Shown here piece by piece: positions 22,633-35,355 of a stretch of 64,000 bases of DNA. The translations under genes and the position numbers were made by a program. Location: assembly GCA_004369085.1 (NCBI GenBank), contig ML210163.1, positions 124,001 to 188,000 on the forward strand, read 5' to 3'. Origin of the DNA: Coprinopsis marcescibilis (taxonomy: Eukaryota > Basidiomycota > Agaricomycetes > Agaricales > Psathyrellaceae). Positions within the stretch are counted from its first letter, which is position 1; each line of letters begins with the position of its first letter. A model generated the notes under the pieces. It saw only the letters and a list, made by a program, of their open reading frames with translations. It did no database searches and was not told where the DNA came from.

Positions 22633-25600
22633 ATGGATCTCCAAACTCTAACGAACCTTTTTACGACCACTTACAACCCCGATCCCAATATCCGCAAGGC
22701 TGCGGAATTGGAGATACGCAAGGCAAGTAGATCGAGTGCTTGTGCTCGTTATCACTGTTTGGCCAGGAGATCACAGGGGATTGACCTAGAAATTGCAGAT
22801 CGGCAATGAAGAGGGTGTTATAACTGCACTCTTGCAGATCGTTTCGAATACTGGCGTCGAGCAGTACGTGTTTCTACGCGTTTTCTTGCTGATCGAGGTT
22901 TTTTTGCATGATGCTGATCGATGCTTCAGGGCGACGCGACAAGCATGCGCTGTGTGGCTCAAAAATCGTGTATACAAGGTTTACAGCGTCGAAGTCGACA
23001 AACGTCCGGAAGCTCCTTTTATCGTTGAGACCGATCGTGATGCTCTCAGGATCAACATCCTCCATCTCCTTGCCAGCGCGCAGACGCGGGCTATCACGAC
23101 CCAGCTCGGAACCATCCTCAAAACCATCATCGCCCACGACTTTCCAGAGAAATGGCCCGGATTCATCGACCAAGTCAAGCAATTGTTGGAAAGCAGCAAT
23201 ATCGGAGAGGTGCATGCAGGGTGTATCGCTGCTTTGGAGGCTGTAAAGGCTTTCAAGTGCGTTGTTCGTTTGACATTGCTTTCAGGACACGTTTACTCAA
23301 TCACCAATGTAGGTTCCGCCAGAAAAACGATATTCTCCCTAAAATCGTCGAAGCTATCTTCCCCACCTTGGTCAACATCGCTACTCAAATGGTCCAGCAG
23401 CCACCGACCGAAGCACAGGAGATCCCGACGATGCTCCACTTGATTCTCAAGACTTACAAATCCAGCATCACCGTCAACCTTTCTCAGCACCAGCAAGATG
23501 CTGGCAGCCTTGTTCCCTGGGGGCAACTCCTCTTTACCGTCGTCAACCTCCAGCTTCCCGAGAATATTGTCCCCAAAGATGAGGAAGAGCGGGAGCGATC
23601 CGCGTGGTGGAAGGCCAAGAAGTGGGCATATGCTATCCTTGGACGTCTCTTCCACAGGTTCGGCAACCCCAGCCAGCTACCCTCTGCTTTGCAGAAGGAG
23701 TATGGTGCATTCTCCCAACACTTTGTGACGATGTTTGCTCCTGAGATCTTGAACATCTATTTGAAGCAAGTCCAGCTTTATGTTAGTGGACAGGTTTGGT
23801 TATCGAAGAAATGCCAGTACCATATATTCACGTTCTTTAATGCTTGGTATGTCTTCAGCGAAATCCCAAAAAGAAATATGCTGACGTAGCCTTGGGATAG
23901 CATCAAGCCGAAATCGACTTGGGCACAACTTAAGCCTCACTTCGAGACCTTGGTCTCAACCTTTGTCTTCAACCAGCTCACTTTCAACGAAGCACGAAAA
24001 GAACTGTGGGAGACCGACCCTGTTGATTATGTTCGCGTGTCAGTTGGTATGTTGCTTTCTTTCTTGACCCTGTCTGTCGTGCTGAAGGATGACTAGACGA
24101 GTACGAGAGCTATGCCACCCCTGTCTCTTCCGCTACGACCTTCTTGCTTGCTCTCGCCACCAACCGAACCAAGATCACTTTCATGCCCATCCTTGGGTTC
24201 ATCAACAACATTCTTCGCTCGTAAGTGCAGCATTCCCTTGATGTATGCGCCTACCCCTCAACAAATTTATGTCTAGCAACGCCGCAGCTCCTCAGCGATT
24301 CGGTGCCCTCAACATGGCCGCTGCTTTGAGCCCTCATCTCATGAGCCACCCTCAAGTTAAGCACGAGATGGAGACCTTTATCTTATCGTTCGTCAGCCCC
24401 GCGTTGGAGGCTCCTGAACCTTACCTCAGAGCCATCGTAAGGCTCTCTCAATTGCCAGTTTCCAGTGGTTTTTGCTGACAAGGATCATGCTAGGCTCTTG
24501 AAATCATTGGCACCGTTGTCAAGCACGGTATCCAGTTCTCTACCCCTGAGGTACGCGGCATCTCAGTCGCTGCAGCATAACCTGGGACCTGATACATGGC
24601 GAAATATAGATCTTGGACAAGCACTTCCGAGCCGTTGCCAAGCTTTTGGACGATCCTGAGTTCCCTGTCAAGGTTCAAGCTGCTCTTGCCTTGACCGAGA
24701 TGGTCATGGTCTACGATGAGGTCCGCGCTGCCCTTGCACCCGAAGTTGGCAAGGTCATCCAAGGTTCGTCCCCTCAGTCCTCTCTTTGTGCTGTCACCTC
24801 AAACGCGCCCTTCCGCATCTTTACAGACCTTCTCAAGATGTCCGACGACACCGATCTGAACATCCTGAACAACAGCATGGAGGTCATGGTCAACCAATAC
24901 CACAACGAGCTCCTCCCTGTTGCAGCTCAGCTTACGGCCCACTTGTGTGAATCATATATGCGCTGTGTCCGTGACGTTGCTCAACAGGATGTCGACGTTA
25001 ACCCCAACAACCTTGAGTTCGAGGATGTTGTCGACGTCAACGATGATAAGACATTTGCTGCTATGGGTGTTGCGAAGACTATCTCGACAGCACGTCTTTT
25101 CTTTCCTCGGTCTGTTGATTTATTGATTGTTGAATATAGGTCGTTGACTCCATCGACTCTTCGAACGAGATCCTTGCTCAGGTTCAGGAGATCATCATTC
25201 CTATTCTCGTGTTCACTCTGGAGAACAAGATCATCGGTATGTTGTTTGCTCAATTTCATATGTACCTGTCTCAACTATTTCTCTCAGATCTCTTCGACAA
25301 CGTCTACGAATTGATCGACAGCTTGACCTTCCACCTCAAGATCATATCTCCCAACATGTGGCGCCTTTATGAGCTGACATACTCGCTCTTCAAGTCCGAC
25401 GCCGTTGACTTCCTTGAAGGTAGGTATCTCCTACCCAGGTTCTGATTAATTCTGACAGCGTTATGATCGGACAGAGATGCTCCCATCCTTGGACAACTTT
25501 GTTTCCTATGGCACCGACGTCATCAAGAACAACGAGGAGTACAAGCGTATGGCTGTCGACATCTACACCTCCGCCATCGCTGGTGAACACCTTGGCGAGA

Positions 25601-26720
25601 ACGACCGTGTTAATGGCTGCAAGTTAGCCGAGTCTGTCCTCCTTAACCTCCGCGGAAGCGTTGACGGTGTATGTTCGCCCCAATTCTCCGATTCTTTATG
25701 CTATTCTAAACTCTTACCCTTTGCAGTACCTCGAGATCATCATCAAAACCGCCTTCAGCCTCCTCGACAAGACCGAGACCGCCGGCCTGCGCCTCGCCAA
25801 CCTCGAGGTCCTCATCAACGCTGTGCTCTACAACCCCTCTGCTGCCCTCCATCTCATGGGTGCCGCCAACGCCCGCATCTTCTTCGACCGTTGGTTCGCT
25901 GAGATCAACGCTGAGACTCGCCTCCCCCGTGTCCACGATAAGAAGTTGAGCATCTTGACATTGGCCGCCCTCCTTGAACTTCCTGAGGCTAGCATTCCGG
26001 AGGCCTTGAGGGCTGGCTGGCCTGGTATTGTTGCTGGTGCTTTGAGGTTGTTCAAGGATTTGCCCAAGGCTATCGAGCGTGAGCAATCCCCTAGTCAGTG
26101 GTGGCGTAATAGGTTCTGATTGTACCCGGAATTCATAGGTCGCAAGGCTCTTGAAGCCGAGTTCCAGGAGGAGTCTGATGACGAGGAGAGCTACGGAGAA
26201 AGGCTGCTCAACTTGAATGATGAAGAAGGTTTGTTTTCTCTCTTTAACCTGTCAGTGGTCGTGGTTCTGATTTACTTTTTTTAGGCGATGTCTGGGATGA
26301 TGAATCTGCCTACCTCGAAATGTTGGCCAACGAGGTAAGTCGACAACGTTTATTTATCTGAAAATTGCCAATATGTTTACATCAGGGTGCTCGTCTGCGC
26401 GAGAAGCAGAACCGCCCTGTCGATGGTGCCCTTGATGAGGAGGATAGCGATGATGAGGAGGAAGAAATCGAGGAAGAGCTTGGATACATCAGCCCCATCG
26501 ATTCTGTCGATCCTTATATTACTTTCAAGCGCGCTCTGACAGGTGTGTCCCGCCGTTGCCCCCTTTCGTGGCCATACTAAATGCGTTTTCAGCTCTCCAA
26601 TTGCAAAACCCATCGGTGTACCAGGCTTCCACCACATCTTTGGACATCGACCAACAGACATTGCTGATGGAGGTTATGCGGTTGGCTGAGAACAACGCTG
26701 CTGTTGCCACTGCTGCATGA
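22633..26720 (+). CDS. importin-7/8 family karyopherin (NMD5/SXM1-like), 18 exons
   Basis: Exons: 22633..22722, 22799..22863, 22930..23256, 23313..23846, 23901..24046, 24097..24220, 24277..24436, 24494..24550, 24610..24763, 24827..25089, 25140..25236, 25288..25419, 25475..25668, 25727..26078, 26139..26228, 26285..26334, 26386..26542 and 26593..26720. The product has 1039 residues, the usual size for the family. It is a HEAT-repeat nuclear import receptor that binds cargo (ribosomal proteins, histones and others) in the cytoplasm and releases it on RanGTP in the nucleus. The N-terminal importin-beta domain is visible (PDPNIRKAAELEIRK, ATRQACAVWLKNRV, then FPEKWPGF), as are the family-typical KFAAMGVAKT-like and SPNMWRLYELTYSLF segments and an acidic stretch (DEEDSDDEEEEIEEE) near the C-terminus. 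Two introns (22723..22798 and 25090..25139) appear to start with GC instead of GT. Confidence 0.93.
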
Positions 26721-29043
26721 ACAGCATATAACTATATGGCTCCACGTGTTTCATGAACGGCACGATTTCCTCAATGCTTTCTCCGTACATTGTCAATTCA
26801 CCATCATATTTTCTTCCTGGTCTTTGGTTGCCCCGTGTATTCATTTACCCATTCATTCATATTCATTACTCCCTACCCCGCCGTTTTCTTACTCTAACCT
26901 CACAAGTGCAGATGCCGCTATCATGGATTATGGCCGCGACGAATTCTTTTCTTTTTGTTTGCCCTGGGGTTGGGGATCCCATAATCGGTATATAGCCCAA
27001 TCCAATCCAATGTACATATTATCGTACCTGTTTCTCAGCTGAGAAATCAAATCTATGCCAGTTGCATCGGGACATGTTTTGATGGGTATCAGCGTATGAA
27101 ATGTCAGTGGAGCAGGTACGATGAGGAGAGGGTGTTGGGACGAGTCGTCTGAGCACAGAAAATTGTCCGTAGATTTTTCTTGGAACTCGGCTGACTGCAC
27201 TTTAGTCTTTCGGGGATGCTGATCTCTGGCGCAGGTCCAACTCGGCCCAACTGATAGATGCCAGGATGGAACGCCGGCTAACTCTATTAGAGAATCGCCA
27301 TTCCGCGCACTAAGAGTTGGAGAATGCACTAGTTAGCGTAAATGCGCCAGGCTAGAAGGTGTGATGTACAGATATGCCTATATACGTCAAAGGTTTGCTA
27401 ATAGTAAATTTCCAGCCCCCGTTTCGAGCCATTCGGAAGGTACGAGGAGAGCTGCTGATTCTGATCATAGTCTGACTTGCCACCGTCTGGACCCTCCAAT
27501 CTACATGTCCTCGTAGATCCGGATCCATCGACTTTACAGGTGATAAAGGAGGTAACTGTGGTCAGATATACAGTACGCTCGTGTCAACCGTCACCATCAC
27601 CACAAACTCGCGATAAAGCGAACGCGAAACTAAACCCTCCTCGTGAGTTTTGGGGTTCCAAATGAAAGAAGCATAATTAATTTTTAACCTTCAGCAGATC
27701 TTCAAAGGAACCTAAATTTTGACTGTGACTGAGCTGTGAGCCTGGGACCTGGGATTTGGGGCGTCAGTACTCGCAACTAGGTAGAAGTAAGTGCATGATG
27801 GCGACCCGATGCCTATTCACAGTCTTTCAAGCTTTCTCTTGTTGAAAGGTGGGGACGGCCTCGCCTTCAACCACGAGGGAGTAAATTTGCGTCCTGGAAA
27901 CCTTTCTTTCATTGAAAAATCCCACTTCTTGATATCCACAGTGAGCGGGAGGGCATGTACTTCTCCAGAGATTTCCATGGAGGGCAAGGTCCCCGGCGAA
28001 CCCGAAGGGTAAGCCTAACCTTATTGCTCTCCCTCTTCTCTAGACCTACATACAGCAAAGCTATTATAACTATGCGCAAAGAACTACTTTTCTTCCGGAA
28101 CCCCCGAATCCATCATCGCAAATCGGGTTCCAATTCCATCCGGCCACAAGAACCATGGTGCTGATCTAGATAAGTATCATAGTACGTCTGCATCAAGAGA
28201 AAGAACATGAAAAAAGAGGGGGAGGGTGGCAATCTATGATGATGAGTATTCACACGTGTGTCTTAATGGATCCAACCCCGCCTAGGCCCAGGTTGATAAG
28301 GAACAGAGAACAGAGAACAAAGAAAGAAGTGTCCAACTTTCAATGCTCAAGACCTAATTCAGCACCCAGCTCGGCGCCGGGGTCCACGAAAATGAACAAA
28401 GCCAGGCTTCCTGATCATGAGGTCGCATCGCGAATGATGTCGTCGATGGCCTATGCCAAGCACCACAGTTGGGGGAACGCAGGGTTGCTTCCCCCGACTT
28501 TAGAGTTTAATAACGCTGGGAAATGAGCTCCGAAATAGAGCAAAAGCTGCTTCAAGGCGAGAGGGACAGCCAGCCTGAGAGGCGGGGTCTCATCACTCAT
28601 CAGTAAAATAAGCCAGCCAACCTGCCCAAAACGAACAAGGACTGCAGGGTCTGCTGCATAGGTTATATTCGAGAAGCGTGGCTCACGCCGGTTTCCCTTG
28701 CAATTTTGAAATTCTCGAAGCTAGAGGTAAGCGGCAACCTCCTTGAAAGCATGCATATAAAGGTTGTACATCTTCTTCGGGTTCGACGCGTAGGCAAGTG
28801 GAGCCGTTTTTCCCGTTGGTCAAACTGCGTGATTGATGGACGATAAAACAAGTAGAAGGGGTGCAGTTGCTCGTTGCGGAATGCGGAAGGTGTTTATTTT
28901 GCTCAAAACACATGCAAAGAAGGTCCTAGAGGCTGCCGTGCGAGTGGGTTGTGTTGATCAAGGGAAATAGGCTATAGGAGCCAAGAGATTAGAAGAAAGT
29001 AACAGAATAGCCTCGTAAGGGTAAGGGCAGCGCACGGGACATT
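26721..29043. other. intergenic region
   Basis: About 2.3 kb between two converging genes (importin plus, ARP6 minus). Only short ORFs without domain signature. I see no RNA gene, repeat array or mobile element in it. Confidence 0.5.
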
Positions 29044-30909
29044 TCATCGCCGACGCGTGCTGGCGGAAGCTGTCCCAGCCCTACTTCTGGACCTAGATAG
29101 TTTACTCGAAGCAGGAGGAGGACGATCATCTTCCCGTAGCTTCCCTTTTTGCTTCAACGGTTCCTTCGTCTGCGGATTCTTCTTCTCTGCTGATTCCGCA
29201 CTGGACCAGTCACGGAACTTCCTTCTGGAAGCGCTACTTCCACTTTCTGCGTACTCTTCACGGGTGACGCAATATCGCGTTGCAAAGTCTGGCCTGCTGG
29301 CGAGCTGGTATGCTGATTTGTACGCTTCTGTGACAGGACTGTGTTGTGCCTCAAGATTAGATGGGAGACCAACAGATGCCGGTGTGTTATACGCACTCGT
29401 CGGCTTCGCAAATTGAGATATCCCACTCCATTGGGACCAAGGATTGCAATTCAGTCAACCTGTCCTCAAGGTTCAGTCCCCGAAAAGACGGAAAGCTAGA
29501 GCGACTCACAGTCTCCGACGAAACCCGGGAAACTTAGTACTCCCTCCTATCAAGCCAATGTTGGACCAAAACATTCCTTGGAGATCATCTGGAAGCAGAG
29601 AAATAGAGTGGGCGATAGTCTCGGCCAGACCCGCTTGCTGGATTCCTTGCGGATTGATTGAGTCCTGGTCCGAGTACGCGAGTGAGAAGACCAACCTATG
29701 TCATCTGGACGGAAAATGACCTCTGGAACCGTAAAGCTTTCGTTGTTCATCACAAGAATCTGGTCGGATTCCTTGACAATACTATCCGCCTGCCGAATAA
29801 ACCCATGGTTGCTCTTGGTGAGATCTGGGAGGACATATTGCCGGATGATCGAATTGTGTTTCGGGTTCGCACTTTAAAAAAAATGACACATCAGAAGTTA
29901 TTATCGACAATCAGCATGGTTTTCACTCACTGACAAATTTCCAGATCTTGCTTGTAGTCAGAAGAAATGAAGCAGCAGCTTTCCTTGATGTGAGTCATGA
30001 TGTACGTTTCGTCCATCATATTCCACTGGCGAAAAGACACCAATTCTTTCAAATGGTTGGTCAATAGCTTTCCTCCGACGTCCAAGCTATAGCTATATGC
30101 GTCAGATCTCCATTCATTCTTGATTGAGTTTAAGGAAAACGAGGCCTCACCGTTTAACCGCTGACCATATTACCTCTCCGTTCATGATAGGAACGACGTG
30201 CGTGAAACTGAATCCACAGTCAACGACCATCACACACTCTGGTGGTGGGAGACCTGGGTGAGAAAAGAGGGTGCCAGACGGTACCAACGAGGCGGCTAAA
30301 TCAGTCCAGAGTGAATCATTCGCCTGCCTCGTACTATGTGACGTACTCACCGGTGCATCGGAAATAGGAGTGGTATTCATATTCCTCGAAGATGAGCTGG
30401 TCATAGACGTCCTGAATGTTGGGCAGATTGAAGTAGGGCTCCGTTATGAGCAGGGACGACTCGGTGGTGTCGACCTGTCCTTCTCGCGTTAGTCGCGGGC
30501 ACTCTCATACAACAGTTGGACGTACATTCAAGACCTGGTCGGAGAATATGCCATCCCAAACGGCTTTCTCGGCGTCCCAGTCGACAACATACCCCTGCAC
30601 GTAAGAAAATATGAGCCGAGCATACGATGTTGTGACAAGTGCCAGTCAACCTTTTCGATAGGAAGACGGTAGTGCAACGAGGCATAGTCCTTGCACAAAG
30701 CAAATTCATGGCCTATATAAGTTGCCTTATCGCCTTTGGATCTGATAACAGCATTTGGGATGATCCTAGAAAGTCGTAAATACAGTCAAAACTGAGCCGA
30801 AATGGAACAAGCCCGCAACGAGCACGCACCTGGGTTCGCGATCTGAATTAACAAGGCCTGCCTTGATCGTAGACCCGCCATTGTCCAATACAACGATGTT
30901 TCTCTTCAT
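29044..30909 (-). CDS. ARP6: actin-related protein 6 (chromatin remodelling), 10 exons
   Basis: Exons on the complement: 30830..30909, 30651..30765, 30526..30594, 30351..30474, 30151..30295, 29931..30086, 29696..29871, 29510..29645, 29397..29459 and 29044..29338; 452 residues. The actin fold is clear: phosphate loop [16 protein letters not shown], then [56 protein letters not shown], and [18 protein letters not shown]. The order and the [19 protein letters not shown] end are those of ARP6. ARP6 is a subunit of the SWR1 complex, which exchanges H2A.Z into nucleosomes. The last ~60 residues are a basic, Ser/Arg-rich tail that looks lineage-specific. It is divergent to the TANGO2-like gene. Confidence 0.93.
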
Positions 30910-31631
30910 GCAGACTCAGTCGGTTGAGAACGATGCACGGTGTGTAGACTGCAATTAGATCATGGTAGTCGTGGTAAAAGGAGAGAAGGACGTTGATGGG
31001 ACATGGACAGCTTAGTCGCGCCACCGTCGGCGCTGTCAATCGCTGTCACTGTGGGCCCCCGTCATCGCGTCCGCCCACGTTTCTTGTTCCCCTGACATGA
31101 ATACAAATGCCCAAGTTCACTGGACACGAGGCTCGGTATACCGGCTATCTTCGGACAACAGCGATGGCGCGCTGGGCTACGTGATTGTCTTGAGGGGTCC
31201 ACTGGCGATTCTGTCAAATAAGCTTCCAACCATCCGACTTTTACGGTTCATTCCGGTGAGCTACTTATCCTTTTCCCAACTCGGAACTTGGCTCTGAATG
31301 CTAGGAAATCCAAGTTCCAGGATTAAGCTGCTCGGAACTTACCCCGAGTGCTAATTAGCGTAATCCGTCGGTGCCTCGTTGTGATTCACAGAAGCGATTA
31401 CTGTCTTTCTGTAATACAACGCTCCACAAAGTTACTCTTAATCGACGTCTTTTGAAATACGGTTTGTGTTCCTCCCAAATGTGTACTCCGACTAAAGACT
31501 CATATCTCTGTTAGCGAACCCAAACCCTCGGGTTGTGAGGAGATTCGTACCCCGGCAAACCAATCACGCCGCTATCGCCTGCAGTAGCGCCCCCAACTTT
31601 GCCTTACTTTTAGGTGAATCCGTTACCGAGG
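30910..31631. other. divergent intergenic region (ARP6 / TANGO2-like)
   Basis: About 720 bp between two divergent start codons. It should contain the promoters of both. A short plus ORF at 31097-31297 has no recognisable features. Confidence 0.5.
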
Positions 31632-32881
31632 ATGTGCATCAGCGTTTGGACCCTGGAGCACCCAGATTACGCATTGTATGTAGGCCGAGCTAATCCTGAT
31701 GCGTATATGTGGCAAATCTGATTTTGATTTACGACATTGCCTCTCCTATTCAATTGAATTCGCGCCGCAGAATCTTGGGCGGAAATCGGGACGAATTCGT
31801 CGACAGACCGACGCAAGATGCCCATTGGCACTCGTTCCAAGACGTTAGGACAGAGGACGAGCCGGGGGATGTGCTATCAGGGCGCGACATCAAGGCAGGA
31901 GGCTCCTGGTTCGGCGTAAACAAAACAGGCAGAGTCGCGCTTTTGTACGTTTCCATTAACATAAATGACGCACACAGACTAACATTTCATTGGCAGGACG
32001 AACATCACGGAGCCGTTGAGCAAGTACAATTCCTCCAGGGGCTTCCTCGTCTCTTCATTCCTGCTCTCCAAATCCAACCACCCGCTGGAAGACGAGCTTG
32101 GGAAAATAGTCTCTCCCGACGGCGTCTTTGCTGGATTCAACCTCCTTCTTCTTTCGCCAACTTTACGTTCCGATGATACCGTCTCTTATGATTCCTTGTT
32201 CGTCACAAACCACGGTGGTGGTGGACGCCTCACCTCCCGTCCCCTCACAGCACAGGAACGCGCCTGCGGCTGCATCTCAAATGGGGTCGACGGGGTCGAC
32301 GCTGCGGACTGGCCCAAAGTACAACACGCCACCAATGCCTTCAATACCGCCCTTCAAAGCCTATCCAAAGAAGCCACTGCCACCGAAATCGCGGACCGTC
32401 TCTTTGCCCTCCTCTCGTGAGTAAAAATAAACCATCCATCCAACTTTTTTCCAGGGAGCGCCCCCAATTGATTTTTGGGGTACCGATCTCTGTCCTTTAT
32501 TCTTACCATTTCCACCGTGTGCCCCCATCCTCCTTTGCCAAACAAAACAAGCTGACGGTTCGAGATTTTCCGACAAGTTGGCGATGCGCTGAACCTATCA
32601 CTGCACGAAGTGGGCTTCGCAACACCGTCCAGGTCGAGCCGATTCCGATCGTTCTGGAAGGAGAAGTTGGATCTAAACCTGTGGTTCCTACGGCCTATGG
32701 AACTCGACTGTCATCCGTGCTGTTGGTTCGCCGAAACGGCCAAGCACTCTTTATTGAGCGCGACATCTGGAAACGCGATAATGACGGAAACATCGTCAAC
32801 TTGACCGACCCGCCTACCCAGAGAGAATTTGCGTTCCAGCTGGATCTTGACAGTATCAGAAGGGCACAGCAATTGGATTGA
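31632..32881 (+). CDS. NRDE/TANGO2 family protein, four exons
   Basis: Exons are 31632..31675, 31771..31944, 31997..32416 and 32578..32881, giving 313 residues. The NRDE signature appears after the first splice (LILGGNRDEFVDRPT), with MCISVWTLEHPDYAL as the start. Other family features are GSWFGVNKTGRVALLTNIT, LSNGVD-like NG turns, and the C-terminal GTRLSSVLLVRRNGQALFIERD. TANGO2 proteins were linked to Golgi organisation and, more recently, to haem or lipid handling in mitochondria; the biochemical role is still debated. Intron 3 (32417..32577, 161 nt) is long for this genome. I chose it because it joins ADRLFALLS to WRCAEPI, as in other fungal members. Confidence 0.88.
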
Positions 32882-33340
32882 ATATCAGGTGTCCGCGGAT
32901 GATGTGTCTCGGAAAGTTTATGTATTGGTTGTGTAGTCGAGTTTCGTATAGTCTTTCCGTGAAATGAATGAAGGCGTCAAATAGTACAGGTATCATCGAT
33001 ATGAAATGAAGCGACTACAACGTAGGAAGGGCCAGCCACGGTTGTCCATTACGAATATATAGCTAAATAAAAAAGTGGTTGTACAGTATGGTATCGGATT
33101 GAATAAAGTTACACTTCCAGTGAAATATGCAAGAATGACAGACAGAATATTACAACAAGCGTTCTCAAGACGTTACAACAGAGGGAGAGACAGAGAGGAG
33201 GGAGAAAAGGTCAAGAAATAGTAATCCATAGCAACATAATGAGCATGTGAAGATAGATGTCGTTGTTGTTCTTGAAGCGAGTTAAATAACAGCAGGAATC
33301 GAGTCCAAAGTCAGAGGTGTCCATTGGGAGAATATATTTC
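32882..33340. other. convergent 3' intergenic region
   Basis: The 3' flanks of the TANGO2-like gene (plus) and the Zn2Cys6 gene (minus). AT-rich, with AATAAA-like words near 33066 and 33101. No gene. Confidence 0.5.
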
Positions 33341-34995
33341 TCAGGTGATGACGTGCGTGTAGACGCTGTGGTGTTCGGTGGGTTGGATCGCAAAATACGG
33401 GTTGTAGCCCCCAGTAGCCATGTTATTCCATTCCGGTGGAGGCATTCCCGGGGAGCCTGCGGTAGCAGACTGGAAGGGTGCATGCCCACCACCACTGGAA
33501 GCTGATAACGGCGTCAATAGTTCGTTATCCGAGGGTGTGTTGCTATCATATCCTGCGCCATTGGAGGACCCGTTAGATGTGTGCTCCGTTACGTTACTGA
33601 ATAAAAAAACACGGAAAATGTCAGTCGGGCTGATAATTGGTTGATTAAAGAAGCTGAAACTGACTGGAGAAGTTCGTTCAACTCGACAACTCTTCGATAG
33701 GCCATGCAGGTGGTCCCGGGCGCATGATGGGGATGTTGTCGCAGTGTCGTCAAAGAGGATTGGAGTTGTTGAGAAAGCGATATGTATGCAACCCCTGTAG
33801 ATGGGTGGGTCCGACAGCTGCAATAGCTGGATGGGCTGGAGCCATTTGTCGAAGGAAACTGGTCATTGCCGTATGCGTTACCGTCGTCGCTGTTCGTGAG
33901 AGGATAGCCATTGCTACCGTTGTCGGAGTACGATGAGGAGTTGGAGTTGCCGTGATACGGACTGTTGCCGTTGGGCGAGCCAGGATAGTTTAGCGCGATA
34001 GGACCTGTGGGAGAGCTATACTGCCGTTGCTGCTCCGCGTTCTCGAAGGAGCCTGTGGAAGAGGTGCGACGGATGTCAAAGGTATGCTGCTGTGTTTGAT
34101 AGCGAGGGTTGGGGGCTGGAGAAGGGGAGAAGCGGTAGAGGCTGGGATTGTTGGGTTCTCCAGAAGGCTCGGTTTTGATAGGGCTGAGCAGGCTAGGCAG
34201 TGCCCGGCCATTGCGTCCGCCATGTTCTTCGCCGTTGGCGCTGTTGCCGTTGAGCTGCACGCCCCGCTTCTGAAGCGGCATGCACTTGGTGGCTCTCGAG
34301 TGCCACTTTTCGTTGGGGTCGCCATCACGAAAGTTGGAATCTGCCCATCGAGGATGGGGTTTTCCTGAGAAATTGATGGGCTGAGGACGTGGGTCCTGCG
34401 GGTGAGAGAGAATATGTGCACACCTCTAAGCTCGCGAACGAGAGATTCGAGTTCGGCAATTCGATTGCGAAGGCGGGTGTTTTCGTCCAAGGAGGGGTCA
34501 TCGCTGCAAGATGCTTGTCAGACGCGCTGGGAAGCAAACGCAATGAGCTCGACCGCTTACCGAAGAGCGGGGTCGTCGATCTCGTAAACACATAGGCCGG
34601 TCTAATGGGGAGAGAAAGATGAGTAAAAATGAGATAAATTAGCAGAAAAATAGGGACTGACCAGGCCGAGCTGGATGCATCTCTGACATGGTCGTTTGCG
34701 GTCGCACTGTGATATTCAATGGTCAACGACGATCATGATGGGCACAACAGATGTCGAGCGCACTTTTCGTTTAGAGGTGTGGCAGTTAAGGCAACTCTGC
34801 GTTGTCCGGTTTCGCCTCCTCTTCCTAATTTAGAGAGAAATCGGGAATAGAGAGGGTGACGGTTAATTAGACCGGCTAGTTAAATGATTTGTAGTGGATA
34901 TGTTGGACTTGCCTGTGGTCAGTGTCGATAGTGAATTCGAGGTCCATTATTTCGCCCTTGAGCTGGACTGGCTGAAAAGATTCAGAGGACATCAT
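33341..34995 (-). CDS. Zn(II)2Cys6 transcription factor, seven exons
   Basis: Exons on the complement: 34913..34995, 34764..34824, 34662..34706, 34561..34601, 34424..34503, 33665..34364 and 33341..33596; 421 residues. After splicing, exons 2-4 give a complete GAL4-type zinc cluster: basic RKRRRNRTTQ, then C-x2-C-x6-C-x5-C-x2-C-x7-C. A short leucine-rich coiled coil follows (ENTRLRNRIAELESLVREL), which normally gives dimers. The rest is Ser/Asn/Gly/Pro-rich with no fungal-specific middle homology region visible. This class binds CGG-containing DNA sites, and its target genes cannot be inferred. Intron 1 (34825..34912) begins AG|GCAAGT, a GC-AG intron. The zinc cluster itself is split by two introns. 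Confidence 0.9.
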
Positions 34996-35355
34996 GGCAG
35001 GGAGCGAAAAAGGAACAAGCTCTCGAGGCCATCGAGTTTGGCCTTAAGTGCATCCGGAGCCATTAAGTAACAAACAGAGATCTCACAGATCGTATTGTGC
35101 CGGTTGAGTTGACAGATGCAGTATCTCCCGATTCGGATTGCTGACTTTGAGTCTGGCCTGGGAGCAAATGCCTTCTTTTTCTACCTAGATGGTCTCGATT
35201 AGATGTCACGGCGTTAACTGACATCTCTACCAGGAATGGCCATATCGCCCTGAGGATCAAGCAGCATGGGATCATGATCCAGATTCAACGTGCATGTGGC
35301 ACCCAGATACCACTTTCTAATCCGGAACAGATACTACAAGTCCTCATTGTCGGAA

